Source: Macrostomum hystrix | Taxonomy: Eukaryota > Platyhelminthes > Macrostomidae | NCBI GenBank assembly: GCA_950097015.1 | Contig: CATNEN010000030.1 | Coordinates: forward strand, 1,659,001 to 1,723,000 | Reading direction: 5' to 3' | DNA: 64,000 nucleotides | Part shown: piece by piece, positions 55,655 through 64,000 of the stretch | How the letters are laid out: every line of letters begins with the position of its first letter | Numbering within the stretch: position 1 is the first letter of the stretch | Translations under genes and position numbers: made by a program | The notes under the pieces: generated by a model | Told to the model about the DNA's origin: nothing | Seen by the model: only the letters and a program-made list of their open reading frames with translations | The model's database searches: none

Positions 55655-57212
55655 ACCAGAGGGTTCAGTCCCAAAGGTTCAGTCCCAAAGGTTCAGTCCC
55701 AAAGGTTCAGTCCCAAAGGTTCAGTCCCAAAGGTTCAGTCCCATAGGTTCTGTCCACTCCAGGGGTCAGTCCACTACAGGGGTCAGTCCACTACAGGGGT
55801 CAGTCAACTACAGGGATCAGTCAACTACAGGGGTTAGTCAACTACAGGGGTCAGTCAACTACAGGGGTCAGTCAACTACAGGGGTCAGTCAACTACAGGG
55901 GTCAGTCAACTACAGGGGTCAGTCCACTACAGGGGTCAGTCAACTACAGGGGTCAGTCAACTACAGGGTTCAGTCAACTACAGGGGTCAGTCAACTACAG
56001 GGGTCAGTCAACTACAGGGGTCAGTCAACTACAGGGTTCAGTCAACTACAGGGGTCAGTCAACTACAGGGGTCAGTCAACTACAGGGGTCAGTCAACTAC
56101 AGGGGTCAGTCAACTACAGGGGTCAGTCAACTACAGGGTTCAGTCAACTACAGGGGTCAGTCAACTACAGGGGTCAGTCAACTACAGGGGTCAGTCAACT
56201 ACAGGGTTCAGTCAACTACAGGGGTCAGTCAACTACAGGGGTCAGTCAACTACAGGGGTCAGTCAACTACAGGGGTCAGTCAACTACAGGGGTCAGTCAA
56301 CTACAGGGATCAGTCAACTACAGGGGTTAGTCAACTACAGGGGTCAGTCAACTACAGGGGTCAGTCAACTACAGGGGTCAGTCAACTACAGGGGTCAGTC
56401 AACTACAGGGGTCAGTCCACTACAGGGGTCAGTCAACTACAGGGGTCAGTCAACTACAGGGGTCAGTCAACTACAGGGGTCAGTCAACTACAGGGTTCAG
56501 TCAACTACAGGGGTCAGTCAACTACAGGGGTCAGTCAACTACAGGGTTCAGTCAACTACAGGGGTCAGTCAACTACAGGGGTCAGTCAACTACAGGGGTC
56601 AGTCCACTCCAGGGGTCAGTCCACTACAGGGGTCAGTCCACTACAGGGGTCAGTCCACTACAGGGTTCAGTCAACTACAGGGTTCAGTCCACTACAGGGG
56701 TCAGTCAACTACAGGGTTCAGTCAACTACAGGGGTCAGTCAACTACAGGGGTCAGTCAACTACAGGGGTCAGTCAACTACAGGGGTCAGTCAACTACAGG
56801 GGTCAGTCAACTACAGGGGTCAGTCAACTACAGGGTTCAGTCAACTACAGGGGTCAGTCAACTACAGGGTTCAGTCAACTACAGGGGTCAGTCAACTACA
56901 GGGGTCAGTCAACTACAGGGATCAGTCAACTACAGGGGTCAGTCAACTACAGGGTTCAGTCAACTACAGGGGTCAGTCAACTACAGGGGTCAGTCAACTA
57001 CAGGGGTCAGTCAACTACAGGGGTCAGTCAACTACAGGGGTCAGTCCACTACAGGGGTCAGTCCACTACAGGGTTCAGTCCACTACAGGGGTCAGTCCAC
57101 TACAGCGTTCAGTCCACTACAGGGGTCAGTCAACTACAGGGGTCAGTCAACTACAGGGGTCAGTCAACTACAGGGGTCAGTCAACTACAGGGGTCAATCA
57201 ACTACAGGGGAA
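55655..57212. repeat. 17-bp minisatellite upstream of the kinase gene
   Basis: About 90 copies of GGGTCAGTCAACTACAG, preceded by about five copies of TTCAGTCCCAAAGG at 55665-55745. Variants are TCCACTACAG and GGTTCAG. The early unit is visibly different from the main one, so the array has changed unit composition while growing. Confidence 0.96.
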
Positions 57213-57907
57213 CTAGAGGGGCCAGAGGGTACAAACTTCTGGCGCAGATACCATCGAAAATTAACGCATTTGGTACTGTACTGCCGCCCTCTTGTGACGT
57301 TGGTGCACAGTTGAAAAGGACAAAGGTTGCATCGACAGTTGTGAGCCATTCTGTCTGTTCACAAACAGTAAAACAGCTTCGGCTTGTTTCACATAAATTG
57401 CTGCTTGAATCACTGTATTCTGCATTAGCATAAAAGGTAATTTCCGATTCGGGTAATGAATCTTTTCTAAGAAATGCGATTTGCTATTCAAAGCTAAAAG
57501 AAAATACGATAACAGGGATATGCAAATGTCGAATGCGTAGGAGGTTGTCAGGTTACAATGCGTCTGCGCTGTTAAGATCTACTAAAAGCAGTCAGCTGTT
57601 CAGTATTTAGTCGGCATCACCGCTGACCGATCGCGTACACTTCAAAAGGGCCTATATAGTGTGCGTGTGTGAGGGGGTGGAGGTGGCTGGCAGCCATACA
57701 GAACTCGCGACCTCGAGACCCGGGCTTTCACTCTTCCATTCCCAGTGCAGCTCGCAGAGTGTTTAATACTGCGACCGGCGCATGTGGCTAGAATTCAAGA
57801 TAGCATTGAAATAGGAAAAAAATCGCAGGCATCGCGTTCCCCTATACTAAAGAAGGCCGAGAATTCACCGAGCGGCGACTTCCTGACGATCATCGGCATC
57901 GGCAAGC
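57213..57907. other. Region before the kinase start codon
   Basis: Contains no clear gene. A degenerate tRNA-like stretch may occur on the minus strand at about 57690-57735. It should include the kinase 5' leader or the end of a leader intron. Confidence 0.35.

Positions 57908-64000
<6,093 letters not shown>

Overview
The window is animal nuclear DNA. Genes are split by GT-AG introns, intergenic DNA is AT-rich, there is one intact nuclear tRNA-Arg gene, and several genes belong to animal families: a MEX3-like KH protein, Nemo-like kinase, a SARA-type DUF3480 protein and a TRPM-like channel. An invertebrate, perhaps a flatworm or another lophotrochozoan, is my best guess; that is inference only. 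Almost every long intron carries its own minisatellite with a unit of 7-75 bp, often starting within a few dozen bases of the 5' splice site.

Layout, left half. 1-8871: the 3' eight exons of CUB-type surface gene A1; its 5' part lies before the window. 9350-14509: short inverted-repeat elements surrounding a DUF3480 (SARA-like) gene at 10875-13755. 15687-17852: gene B1, a secreted/membrane protein with a weak lectin-like ectodomain, a Thr-rich stalk and one TM helix. 17967-23690: about 84 copies of a 68-bp repeat. 24163-25215: a 25-bp array interrupted by a probable solo LTR. 25442: an orphan exon related to the A genes. 26314-36961: the complete paralogue A2 (11 exons; signal peptide, CUB domains, TM). 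38674-41484: B2, whose stalk is about 100 tandem APTTA repeats.

Layout, right half. 41969-43033: an inverted-repeat element. 43559-47387 (minus): an ankyrin plus TRPM-like channel. 50731-52719 (minus): the MEX3-like gene. 53638-54126: a LINE RNase H relic. 55047-55118 (minus): tRNA-Arg(CCG). 57908 to the window end: the 5' part of Nemo-like kinase.

The left 41 kb alternates two families of putative cell-surface proteins (A1-B1-A2-B2). A1 and A2 differ strongly in their 5' exons but are almost identical in the 3' exons, which suggests gene conversion or selection for 5' diversity. B1 and B2 are old, divergent copies that differ mostly in stalk length. I infer a rapidly evolving surface-receptor locus, possibly for recognition or adhesion, but nothing in the sequence proves a function.

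Six single- or double-base indels break otherwise convincing coding frames (A2, the MEX3-like gene, and four in the channel). All exon sums become multiples of three if those indels are ignored, so consensus errors are likely, although real pseudogenisation is not excluded. Exon limits were placed by hand from splice consensus, phase and paralogue comparison.
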